Shown piece by piece: positions 7,796 through 14,691 of a stretch of 64,000 nt of DNA (its first letter is position 1; each line of letters opens with the position of its first letter). Location of the stretch: NCBI GenBank assembly GCA_018780035.1, contig JADMKE010000001.1, forward strand, positions 124,001-188,000, read 5' to 3'. A program made the translations under genes and the position numbers. The notes beneath the pieces are model-generated. The model worked only from the letters and a program-made list of their open reading frames with translations, was not told where the DNA came from and searched no databases. This DNA is from Candidatus Sericytochromatia bacterium. GTDB taxonomy: Bacteria; Cyanobacteriota; Sericytochromatia; UBA7694.

Positions 7796-7848
7796 CCGAT
7801 GAAAATGAAGCCGATGAATAACTACCCTGGCCATTTTCATCGGTTTTT
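7796..7848 (+). promoter_or_regulatory. Leader hairpin with T-run (attenuator-like) before the metallopeptidase-peroxiredoxin gene
   Basis: CCGATGAAAATG (7796-7807) is a perfect 12-base inverted repeat of CATTTTCATCGG (7832-7843), followed by TTTTTCT. A second copy of CCGATGAA at 7811-7818 can pair with the same 3' arm, giving two competing structures. The stem is upstream of the AGGAGG and ATG of the gene, so it could act as a terminator/antiterminator within the leader. Confidence 0.5.
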
Positions 7849-7870
7849 CTATTCAATCAGGAGGCCTGAT

Positions 7871-9388
7871 ATGCAAATTCCCCCTTCTTTCCCGGTTCAA
7901 ACATCAGAAGGCCCTGTTCACAGGCCCACCTATCGCAATCAAACACAGCTGCCCCTTCAAGATCAAACAAAACCAGATGCTCAAGACAGACTGCAAACAC
8001 ATCATCTCCCCTCTGAAAAAACACTGACACAGGTGGAACTTTGGGAGCCCAATGACGCGCCAATTCAATCCCTAGCGGAGATCGAGCAGCTTTTAAAAGA
8101 CGTTATCCATCAATCTTTCCCCGAACTCAAAACAGCAAAAATTGGCTTGGCTTCATTAAAGGATGAGTCTGTTTTTTTTCAAAGCAATTTTAAACCTTTG
8201 AGCCTGTTCAAAAAAAACAAACATTATCTCATTCAAGTCAATCCAGCCATCTTTAAGCGCAACTTGCCCAAAGAGGCTGCAAAGGCCATTTTGGCCCATG
8301 AGCTTTCTCATACCTTGGATTATCACAAGGCAGGAATGGGTGGCATCATCGGTGTGGGGTGGCATTTAATCAGCGATCCCACTTGTTATGAACACCTAAC
8401 GGATTTACAAGCCATTTCAAGGGGGTATGGTAAGGGCTTGATGGCCTACAGAAACTGGGTCTATACACAAATCCCTGCCAAAGATTTAGAAAAAAAACAA
8501 ACGACTTATTACCAGCCGCATGAAATTCAAGCCCTGATCTTGAGCTTGGAACAAGCGCAGAATCAAGGCCAAGCAACAAACTTGATCCAATCTTGGTTAA
8601 ACGATCCCCCCCTTCAGCTCTCAGAAATTACACAACGCCTGGAAATCCTCAGCGGTCAACAGAAACATGTCAAACAAAAACATAAAGCAGGGGTTCCTGA
8701 AAAAGATGGTATCCCAGCTATCTTAAATCCGCTATTTGAAAGTGCCGAGCAGGCCCTGCGAGATTTAAATAGCCAGGGGTTGGCTAAAATGCCGCCCACA
8801 GCCAAGGCCATTTTGCAAACAAGTTTAAGAGAATTATTGGCCAGTGGGCTGGCCGAAAAAGCACTCCAGGTTGGACAGAAAGTTCCCGATGGTGTGCTGC
8901 CCAATGCCTTCGGGCAAAAAATAGCCATTCAGGATCTCTATGCCCAGGGACCGCTGGTGATCAGCTTTTACCGGGGAAGTTGGTGCCCCTATTGCAATTT
9001 GGAATTGCGGGCCCAACAGGCCATCTTGCCAGAACTTCAAGCGTTGGGAGCACAATTGGTGGCCATTTCACCCGAATTGCCCGATCACAGCCTCGATTTA
9101 AAAGAAAAACTGGCCTTGGAATTTGAAGTCCTCAGTGACCGCGAAAATGCCTATGCCCGTTCTCTGGGGTTGGTTTTTGAAGTGGATCCTGACTTACAGT
9201 CGTTGTATCGCGGTCTCTTGAATCTCAGTCTGACACAGCACAATGGCAGTGAAAAAGCCGAGCTACCTATTCCTGCAACGTATGTGATCAACCGTTTAGG
9301 CAAAGTCATGCTGGCCCATGTTCAAGCGGATTATACCCAGCGCATGGAGCCAGACAGCATCTTAAAAGTCCTTAAATTCGAAAAATAA
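7871..9388 (+). CDS. Fusion protein: HExxH metallopeptidase-like domain plus peroxiredoxin (AhpC/TSA) domain
   Basis: A 505-residue protein with two unrelated parts. Residues about 60-260 resemble a small zinc metallopeptidase, with AAKAILAHELSHTLDYH (His143, Glu144, His147) and conserved acidic residues further on. Residues about 330-505 are a redoxin domain with GPLVISFYRGSWCPYCNLEL (Cys372, Cys375), VAISPE and PATYVINRLGKV. No signal peptide is evident at the chosen start; the ATG has AGGAGG six bases upstream. The peroxiredoxin half would reduce peroxides through its CxxC; the protease half may act on damaged protein. It is followed by a second peroxiredoxin gene. The domain boundaries are by eye, and I know of no named family with this architecture. 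Confidence 0.75.
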   Translation: MQIPPSFPVQTSEGPVHRPTYRNQTQLPLQDQTKPDAQDRLQTHHLPSEKTLTQVELWEPNDAPIQSLAEIEQLLKDVIHQSFPELKTAKIGLASLKDESVFFQSNFKPLSLFKKNKHYLIQVNPAIFKRNLPKEAAKAILAHELSHTLDYHKAGMGGIIGVGWHLISDPTCYEHLTDLQAISRGYGKGLMAYRNWVYTQIPAKDLEKKQTTYYQPHEIQALILSLEQAQNQGQATNLIQSWLNDPPLQLSEITQRLEILSGQQKHVKQKHKAGVPEKDGIPAILNPLFESAEQALRDLNSQGLAKMPPTAKAILQTSLRELLASGLAEKALQVGQKVPDGVLPNAFGQKIAIQDLYAQGPLVISFYRGSWCPYCNLELRAQQAILPELQALGAQLVAISPELPDHSLDLKEKLALEFEVLSDRENAYARSLGLVFEVDPDLQSLYRGLLNLSLTQHNGSEKAELPIPATYVINRLGKVMLAHVQADYTQRMEPDSILKVLKFEK

Positions 9389-9430
9389 CCCAAAAATAAC
9401 CCAAAAAAATAGCCATTGGGGTGGTTGAAT

Positions 9431-10297
9431 ATGTTAAAATCTTTGTTTATTCCCATCTGGATGATGGGATTGGTATTTTTGTTGTATTACAGCGCTTTGA
9501 AACTTTTCCAAGCAGATTTTCGCTCGCTGTTCTGGTGGAGTTTATTCTGCGCGACAGCGTTGGGGCCGCTCTTCATGGCTTCATTGTTTGTCTTTAAACG
9601 CGCCCGCACCCCGTCCAATTTGACCGTTTGGACAGCCTTCGAGCTGCTGGCGATTGGCCTGGGCGTTGGGGCCTGGTGGCGTGAACAGCTCCCATTAAAG
9701 GCTCCTTTGCTCGGTTTGGGGATGCTTGGGGGGGCTTGGCTTTTGTATGTGTATTGGTATTCTCGCCTGCAAAAACCTGAAAATACCCCCTTAAAACTGG
9801 GGCAGCCCCTGCCTGAGATGGTCTTTGTCGATCTTCATCAGCGCGAAGTGAAATCTTCAGACTGGCTGGGAAAACCCGTCTTGATTTTGTTTTACCGGGG
9901 CAATTGGTGCCCACTCTGTATGGCCCAAATTCAAGAGGTGGCCAAACAATACCGGGAATTGAGTGAATGGGGAGTGCAGATCGCTCTGATCAGCCCCCAA
10001 GATCAGGCCCACAGCCAAGCTTTGGCCGACAAATTTTCAGTGCCCATGCAATTTTTGACAGACCCCCAGGGGGCGATGGCGCAAAAACTGGATATTTTTC
10101 ATGCCTGGGGCCTGCCAACGGGTATGCAGGTCCTGGGTTATGATAAAAACACCGTCTTGCCTACGGTGATGATTGTCGATGCCGCTGGCATTGTGCAATT
10201 TGTTGAAATCGCCGATAATTACCGGGTTCGGCCTGAACCCCGTGTTTTTATCGAAATTTTAAAAAGGCATCGGATTTTAAACCAAGAGGATTCATGA
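9431..10297 (+). CDS. Membrane-anchored peroxiredoxin/AhpC-TSA protein
   Basis: A 288-residue protein. Three to four hydrophobic segments fill the first ~115 residues (for example FIPIWMMGLVFLLYYSALKL), and a redoxin domain follows with LILFYRGNWCPLCMAQIQEV; the cysteines are 160 and 163. The redox domain is most similar in style to that of the gene 42 bases upstream, so the two probably arose from related thiol peroxidases, one soluble and one membrane-bound. GGGGTGG before the ATG favours this start over a TTG five codons earlier. A broken lipoprotein gene begins one base after the stop. Confidence 0.85.
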   Translation: MLKSLFIPIWMMGLVFLLYYSALKLFQADFRSLFWWSLFCATALGPLFMASLFVFKRARTPSNLTVWTAFELLAIGLGVGAWWREQLPLKAPLLGLGMLGGAWLLYVYWYSRLQKPENTPLKLGQPLPEMVFVDLHQREVKSSDWLGKPVLILFYRGNWCPLCMAQIQEVAKQYRELSEWGVQIALISPQDQAHSQALADKFSVPMQFLTDPQGAMAQKLDIFHAWGLPTGMQVLGYDKNTVLPTVMIVDAAGIVQFVEIADNYRVRPEPRVFIEILKRHRILNQEDS

Positions 10298-10298
10298 C

Positions 10299-11033
10299 AT
10301 GTATAAACCCCTGCTGATTGTCTGCTTTTTATTAGGCGTCCTGCCCCTCTCTGCCTGCCAATTGCCTGTTTCTCAGTGATCGGCCCAGGCTGTGCAAACT
10401 GTGAATTTTTTGAACTTAAGGGTGGAGGAGATCGGCGCAAAACGGGCGGTGCTCCGTTTTGAAACCAGCCGGGAAACGAGCTGTGAAGCAGAGTTTGGGC
10501 TCAAGCCTGAGAATCTGGACCGTCGGGCCAGAGATCCTGACATGGACCTCAATAACCCGTACTCCATTCAGCACCAAGTCCCTTTGGAAGATCTTGAAAG
10601 TGGTCAAACTTATTTCAAACACCCGTGGCAGAAGCCTTGCCGCCAGGACTCAAGGCCCTGGCTTTGGGAGACGATTTTGAAGTGGCGGGGGTCAGCAGCC
10701 AATTTGGAGGGGATGATTTCAATGGCCCTTTCTGCATTCACAAGGCCTTTGATGCCAGCATGGCCACGGAGTGGTCAAGTCAGGGAGATGGCAACAAAGC
10801 CTTTGTCAGCCTGCGTTTTAAACAGCCCCAAAGGCTGAGCCATTATTCAGTCCATTCGGTTGATTCTGAATGAGGGCGAACAGGTTTTGGGGCTTTTTTT
10901 AAGCCCAGACCCCAGCCAAAATTATCTGTTTGCTTTAAATTCCAGTCTCAATATCACAGGTCTCAAAATTGAGACCGTGAGCAGCAGTGGCGGGAATACC
11001 GGTGCACGGGAAATTCGTTTTTACACAAAATAA
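10299..11033 (+). pseudogene. Broken lipoprotein gene with discoidin (F5/8 type C)-like C-terminal domain
   Basis: A lipoprotein signal (MYKPLLIVCFLLGVLPLSAC) opens one base after the peroxiredoxin gene and is cut by an in-frame TGA after only 26 codons. Coding-like sequence continues in the same frame (VNFLNLRVEEIGAKRAVLRF), then shifts frame near 10620 to GLKALALGDDFEVAGV...KAFDASMATEWSSQGDG, and shifts again near 10858 to EGEQVLGLFLSPDPSQ...GAREIRFYTK before TAA. The ATEWSSQGDG and REIRFYTK segments are typical of carbohydrate-binding discoidin-like folds. One stop and two frameshifts indicate loss of function, unless they are sequencing errors. Confidence 0.75.
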
Positions 11034-11052
11034 TTTTTCAATTTCTTGCCAT

Positions 11053-11095
11053 TGTCACTTACTTGACAGATTTTTAATTTAAGCGAGGTGATAAT
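11053..11095 (+). promoter_or_regulatory. Class II CRP/FNR-type promoter (dyad 11053-11068, -10 box 11090-11095) of the Met-rich protein/cytochrome c unit
   Basis: TGTCA-CTTACT-TGACA, 21 bases, then GATAAT. Same geometry as the sister promoters at 5361, 7723 and 14621. The start codon lies 44 bases beyond the -10 box. Confidence 0.65.
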
Positions 11096-11138
11096 GGCAG
11101 TATAAATCAATTATTTTGCAAAAAAGGAAGAAATAAAG

Positions 11139-12986
11139 ATGAAATTTAAATTAATTAAACAAGGTTTATTTTCACTCATGGCAGCTTCTGTGCTGCTTCA
11201 GACCCCCGTTTTGACCCAGGCGGCCCATGCCGAAAGAAACGAGCATTTTGATACGGCCCAAGCCATGTATCTGGCCAATGAAGAGATCAAGGTTTTTTCC
11301 TGTGGCCTGCCTTATAAATCACTGGGTTCAGCGATTGATACCGATTCATACTGGTATTCACTTTACAATCTGGGCAATCTGTCGATGATGTCGGGTATGG
11401 GTGTGCATCTGGTCAATGGGCCCGTGGGTGTGATGATGTCGAATCAAAACAAAGCCATGTTCCCCACCCCCCAAGCCTTTATGATGTCGAAGGTCAAACA
11501 ATTTATGATGCGTTCAGGCCTCAAAGACATGCCCAAGAATATGTATCCCACCTATTTGCCTTTTGCAGGCGGCACACCTCAGTTCACCCGCAGTATCAAC
11601 CCCTTTGATGCCGAAACCCTGCGTTGGAGTCCACAGAGTTTTGATACCCAGATCAAAATGGATGCCCTGGGTCAGACGGTCATGAAACAGGTTTTGTGGT
11701 CTGAAGATTTTTTCAGTGCTCACCGGGGCACTCAACTCGGGCGAACAGAGATGGATGGTTTTCGGGGCGGTGTTTTGACCGCTGCCAGTTTAAACGCCCT
11801 GATGGCTTTAAAAGATCAATTGGCTTTTGACGGCAGCAAGTTTGCCCCTGTTGACCCAATGAACTATGAGCCCATGAAAGGCCTGCGCTACTTCCCTCAC
11901 GCCGTGGAGCCCCAGCTGCAGAGCAGTATGCCGGGCATGCCCGCGATGTTGACGGGATTTAAAGTCAAAGATGCCCATTCTCGGCTCTTTGATCAGTCCT
12001 CTTTGCTTTGGGCTGCCAGTGAATTTTATTTTTACTCAGATCCGCTCGTCAAAGACAGTTTTGATGTGATCTTCGGCGAAGAAGCTCAGGGAGCGCTCTT
12101 TCCCACCATGCCCCATATGCTCGCCAAAGGGGTTTCTGCTGTGCTTTTAAAAAACCTGATGGCGATGCACCAAAACGGCAAACATGGGGTTTTTGTTGAC
12201 CAAGCCCGCCCCGGCCACCAAGACAGCTGGGTTTCCACTGCCAGTTCGGGCATGTTGATCACCGCTTTGGAAAACAGTGCCAAAGCCTTTCATGATGATC
12301 CCATGCTCAAACAAATGGCCACCCAGTTTTTAACTGCCCAGGCAGATTTCCTCGTAAACAAACTGCAAACCCCCGATGGGCGCTTTTATACAGGGTTTCA
12401 TTTGGATCAACAAAAACCTGAAAGTGGCGCATTTACGCTGGAGTCTCAAGGGTTTGCAATCAAAGCCCTGGTTCTGGCCCATCAAATGACGGGCAAAGAA
12501 GTCTACCAATTGGCCGCTCAAAGAGGTTACGAGGCCCTCAAAAAATATTTTTGGGCCGAAGAAGCTCAGGTCTTTAAAGCCCACGATGCCGATCAAGATG
12601 AGACCACGCTTGATGCCCAAAGCATTGCCGCCACATTGGGTGCGCTGCGTGAGTTGGCCTTGCAAAGTGATGGGAGTGCCCGCAAAGATCTGGTGGCATA
12701 TATGAGCAAGTTCTTTGAACACAGTGTCAAACGCGAAGATGGCCAGGGTCTGCAATTGGCAGAAATGGGGGAAACCGGCGAAATGATGCCCGAAGATGAA
12801 ATGGAAATGGTCAAAATGACGCTTCAGATGAGCCAGATGATGCGCATGCCCGAAGAGAAACGCATGGAAATCATGATGGGGATGCGGGACAGCGACGAAG
12901 ACGGAACTCCCAACCCCATGTTTGCTGGGGGCATGTTTGGCACCGCTCCTGTTACCGCCCAAAGTATTACGGTCGCTCTTAATTAA
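11139..12986 (+). CDS. Exported Met-rich protein of unknown function, cytochrome c partner
   Basis: A 615-residue protein with a signal peptide (hydrophobic run to TQAAHA-E). The sequence is unusually rich in methionine throughout (MMSGMGVHL, PTPQAFMMSKVKQFMM). Near the C-terminus comes an acidic Met block, residues about 545-590, with EMMPEDEMEMVKM and MSQMMRMPEEKRMEIMMGM. The second half (SSGMLITALENSAKAF, QGFAIKALVLAH, SIAATLGALRELAL) looks like repeated helix pairs of an alpha/alpha-toroid. No family was recognised with certainty. The Met clusters could bind copper(I), which is inference. GGAAG precedes the ATG. It is followed by a cytochrome c gene after 21 bases and is driven by a class II-type promoter. 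Confidence 0.8.
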   Translation: MKFKLIKQGLFSLMAASVLLQTPVLTQAAHAERNEHFDTAQAMYLANEEIKVFSCGLPYKSLGSAIDTDSYWYSLYNLGNLSMMSGMGVHLVNGPVGVMMSNQNKAMFPTPQAFMMSKVKQFMMRSGLKDMPKNMYPTYLPFAGGTPQFTRSINPFDAETLRWSPQSFDTQIKMDALGQTVMKQVLWSEDFFSAHRGTQLGRTEMDGFRGGVLTAASLNALMALKDQLAFDGSKFAPVDPMNYEPMKGLRYFPHAVEPQLQSSMPGMPAMLTGFKVKDAHSRLFDQSSLLWAASEFYFYSDPLVKDSFDVIFGEEAQGALFPTMPHMLAKGVSAVLLKNLMAMHQNGKHGVFVDQARPGHQDSWVSTASSGMLITALENSAKAFHDDPMLKQMATQFLTAQADFLVNKLQTPDGRFYTGFHLDQQKPESGAFTLESQGFAIKALVLAHQMTGKEVYQLAAQRGYEALKKYFWAEEAQVFKAHDADQDETTLDAQSIAATLGALRELALQSDGSARKDLVAYMSKFFEHSVKREDGQGLQLAEMGETGEMMPEDEMEMVKMTLQMSQMMRMPEEKRMEIMMGMRDSDEDGTPNPMFAGGMFGTAPVTAQSITVALN

Positions 12987-13007
12987 GTGAGGAAAGGAAA
13001 TCACCCC

Positions 13008-13382
13008 ATGAAAATGATTTGGAAAAAAACCTTACAGGTCAGTTTGGGCTTGGCTGTTTTAACGGGAGGCCTGATCTGGTTCAATGGCTCAGAACCACCT
13101 GCTGAAGCGGCATCAGGCAATGCCAAAGCAGGAAAAAAGGTGTATATGCAACGCTGCGCCACCTGTCATGGCAATACCGGTAAAGCCGATGGTCCTGTGG
13201 GCAAAGCGCTGACCCCCAAACCCCGTGATTTCAGTGTCGGCAAATTTTTATACGCCAAAAATGACGCTGAGTTGATTGCTTTTATTAAAAAGGGCAAATC
13301 CCCCATGCCTGCCTGGGAAGGGACCTTAAACCCAACCCAGCTCCAAGATGTGGTCGCCTTTATTCATACCTTGAAAAAATAG
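13008..13382 (+). CDS. Small periplasmic c-type cytochrome
   Basis: A 124-residue class I cytochrome c with an N-terminal signal/anchor (VSLGLAVLTGGLIWF). The heme site is CATCH (Cys50, Cys53, His54) and the distal ligand is probably Met100 in SPMPAWEG, followed by LQDVVAFIHTLKK, the usual C-terminal helix. It would carry single electrons in the periplasm. A GTG start seven codons earlier overlaps the intergenic space; the ATG with GGAAAGGAA upstream is preferred. It is co-transcribed with the Met-rich exported protein, which is therefore a candidate redox partner, and is closed by a strong terminator. Confidence 0.93.
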   Translation: MKMIWKKTLQVSLGLAVLTGGLIWFNGSEPPAEAASGNAKAGKKVYMQRCATCHGNTGKADGPVGKALTPKPRDFSVGKFLYAKNDAELIAFIKKGKSPMPAWEGTLNPTQLQDVVAFIHTLKK

Positions 13383-13409
13383 AAATTGTTTCCCCTCCCC
13401 TCGGTTTTG

Positions 13410-13440
13410 CGCTGCCAGATCTTTTGGCAGCGTTTTTTTT
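13410..13440 (+). terminator. Rho-independent terminator after the cytochrome c gene
   Basis: Perfect 8 bp stem CGCTGCCA/TGGCAGCG with a 7-base loop, followed by eight T residues. Confidence 0.92.
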
Positions 13441-13468
13441 GCCATAATGCTACATGAGGTAAATTCAA

Positions 13469-14161
13469 ATGTTGGATGCCCATTTGCAAAAACATTTACA
13501 GAGGCCCTTAACAGCCCTGGGCAGGGGCCTAAGTGCCTGGTCAATTCAGGCCAATACAGTTACCCTGATTGGTTTTTTTGCGGGTCTGGCCGCCATTCCC
13601 TGCCTGGCCACCCAGCACTATGGCTGGGCTCTGGGTTTGATCTGTTTCAACCGTTTTTGTGATGGCCTCGATGGCGCCATGGCTCGGCTTCAGGGCCCCA
13701 CCGACTTTGGGGGCTATCTGGATATTGTCTGCGATTTTATTTTTTATGCCGGGGTGGTCTGGGGCATGTCTCTGGCCCGCCCCCAAGAGGCTGGCTGGGC
13801 CGCACTGCTGCTTTTTAGCTTTATGGGCACTGCCAGCTCGTTTCTGGCGTATGCCATTCTTGCAGCCAAACAGGGCCAGGACAAACCCCAAGGCAAACCC
13901 CAGGTTTTGCCCAAAGCGTTTTATTACCTCGGCGGGTTAACCGAAGGCACCGAAACGATTGCCTTGCTGGTCTTTTTTTGCCTCTTTCCCCAGTGGTTTG
14001 TGCCCGCTTCGCTGGTCTTCTCTCTGATGTGCTGGGTGACGACCCTGACCCGCGTGCTGGGTGCGCGGCGATTATTGGCTGTGGAGCAGGAGTCTATGGA
14101 AAGATCCCCTCAATTCAAAGACCCAAAGGGGAAAATTGAAAAACAAGGAGTCGAGTCATGA
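13469..14161 (+). CDS. CDP-alcohol phosphatidyltransferase family membrane protein
   Basis: A 230-residue membrane enzyme. The signature runs DGLDGAMAR, then GGYLDIVCD, matching the D-x2-D-G-x2-A-R...G-x3-D-x3-D motif that binds CDP-activated lipid and metal (Asp65, Asp68 and the two later aspartates). It transfers a phosphatidyl group from a CDP-alcohol to a second alcohol at the cytoplasmic face of the membrane. The acceptor (glycerol phosphate, inositol phosphate or other) cannot be assigned. Several hydrophobic segments follow. The stop overlaps the next start by four bases (ATGA), linking it to a CopZ-N-like Fe-S protein, an odd pairing. Confidence 0.88.
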   Translation: MLDAHLQKHLQRPLTALGRGLSAWSIQANTVTLIGFFAGLAAIPCLATQHYGWALGLICFNRFCDGLDGAMARLQGPTDFGGYLDIVCDFIFYAGVVWGMSLARPQEAGWAALLLFSFMGTASSFLAYAILAAKQGQDKPQGKPQVLPKAFYYLGGLTEGTETIALLVFFCLFPQWFVPASLVFSLMCWVTTLTRVLGARRLLAVEQESMERSPQFKDPKGKIEKQGVES

Positions 14162-14634
14162 GTACCTGTTGCCCTCTGAAGATTAAACATAAACCCGTGA
14201 CTGCTTGTCCCTATTGCCAGCAAAAAGGCCGCGCCATTGCCATCGAAACCCTCAAATCACAACTCAAACCCCTCTTCATGCGCGAGCTTAAAGCCGAAGC
14301 CACTTATTATTTTTGTGCCCACCCCACTTGTTCTTCCGTCTATTTTCAGCAAGAACAGGTGTTTAAACTGGAACAGATTCGCGAAAAGGTTTTTCAAAAA
14401 AATCAGGAGCCCGACTGTCTGGTCTGTTATTGTTTTGGCTTTACACGCGGCGAAGTCATGCAGGATGCCCAAACAAACACACCACAGATTTTAAACCAAA
14501 TTAAGACGGGGACAAAAAACAAACAATGTGCCTGTGAATTGAGAAATCCCCAGGGGCGCTGTTGCCTGGGGAATATTGCCGATCTGCAAACGCAAGCGAC
14601 TTCAAAAAACGCATCGCTGTTGTCAGGAAGCTGA
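14158..14634 (+). CDS. CopZ N-terminal-domain-like [2Fe-2S]/zinc protein
   Basis: A 158-residue cysteine-rich protein. Cysteine pairs come in the order TACPYCQQKG, YYFCAHPTCSSVYF, CLVCYCFGFTRGEV, and CACELRNPQGRCCLGNIADL. This is the layout of the N-terminal domain of Archaeoglobus-type CopZ, which binds a [2Fe-2S] cluster and a zinc and is related to BFD-type domains. The C-terminal HMA copper domain of full CopZ is absent. The predicted role is cytoplasmic electron supply, for example reducing copper(II). It is translationally coupled to the CDP-alcohol phosphatidyltransferase gene. Its stop codon lies inside the dyad of the next promoter. Confidence 0.82.
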   Translation: MSTCCPLKIKHKPVTACPYCQQKGRAIAIETLKSQLKPLFMRELKAEATYYFCAHPTCSSVYFQQEQVFKLEQIREKVFQKNQEPDCLVCYCFGFTRGEVMQDAQTNTPQILNQIKTGTKNKQCACELRNPQGRCCLGNIADLQTQATSKNASLLSGS

Positions 14635-14663
14635 CAATTAAAAAAGATTAAACAAAATATAAT
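14621..14663 (+). promoter_or_regulatory. Class II CRP/FNR-type promoter (dyad 14621-14636, -10 box 14658-14663) of the subtilase gene
   Basis: TGTCA-GGAAGC-TGACA, 21 bases, then a perfect TATAAT. This is the clearest of the four copies: the dyad extends to TTGTCAG...CTGACAA and the -10 is consensus. Confidence 0.72.
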
Positions 14664-14691
14664 AATTTCATCCCATTATTCAGGAGTTTTT

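Noticed and set aside
7871-9388. Start of the fusion protein at the upstream ATG codons near 7799-7814
   Set aside because: In frame, but inside the leader hairpin and without ribosome sites; AGGAGG is placed before 7871.
12330-13004. Long minus-strand frame of 224 codons, rich in His and Phe
   Set aside because: It lies opposite the Met-rich exported protein gene and its His/Phe content is just the complement of Met/Lys/Glu codons. No start context.
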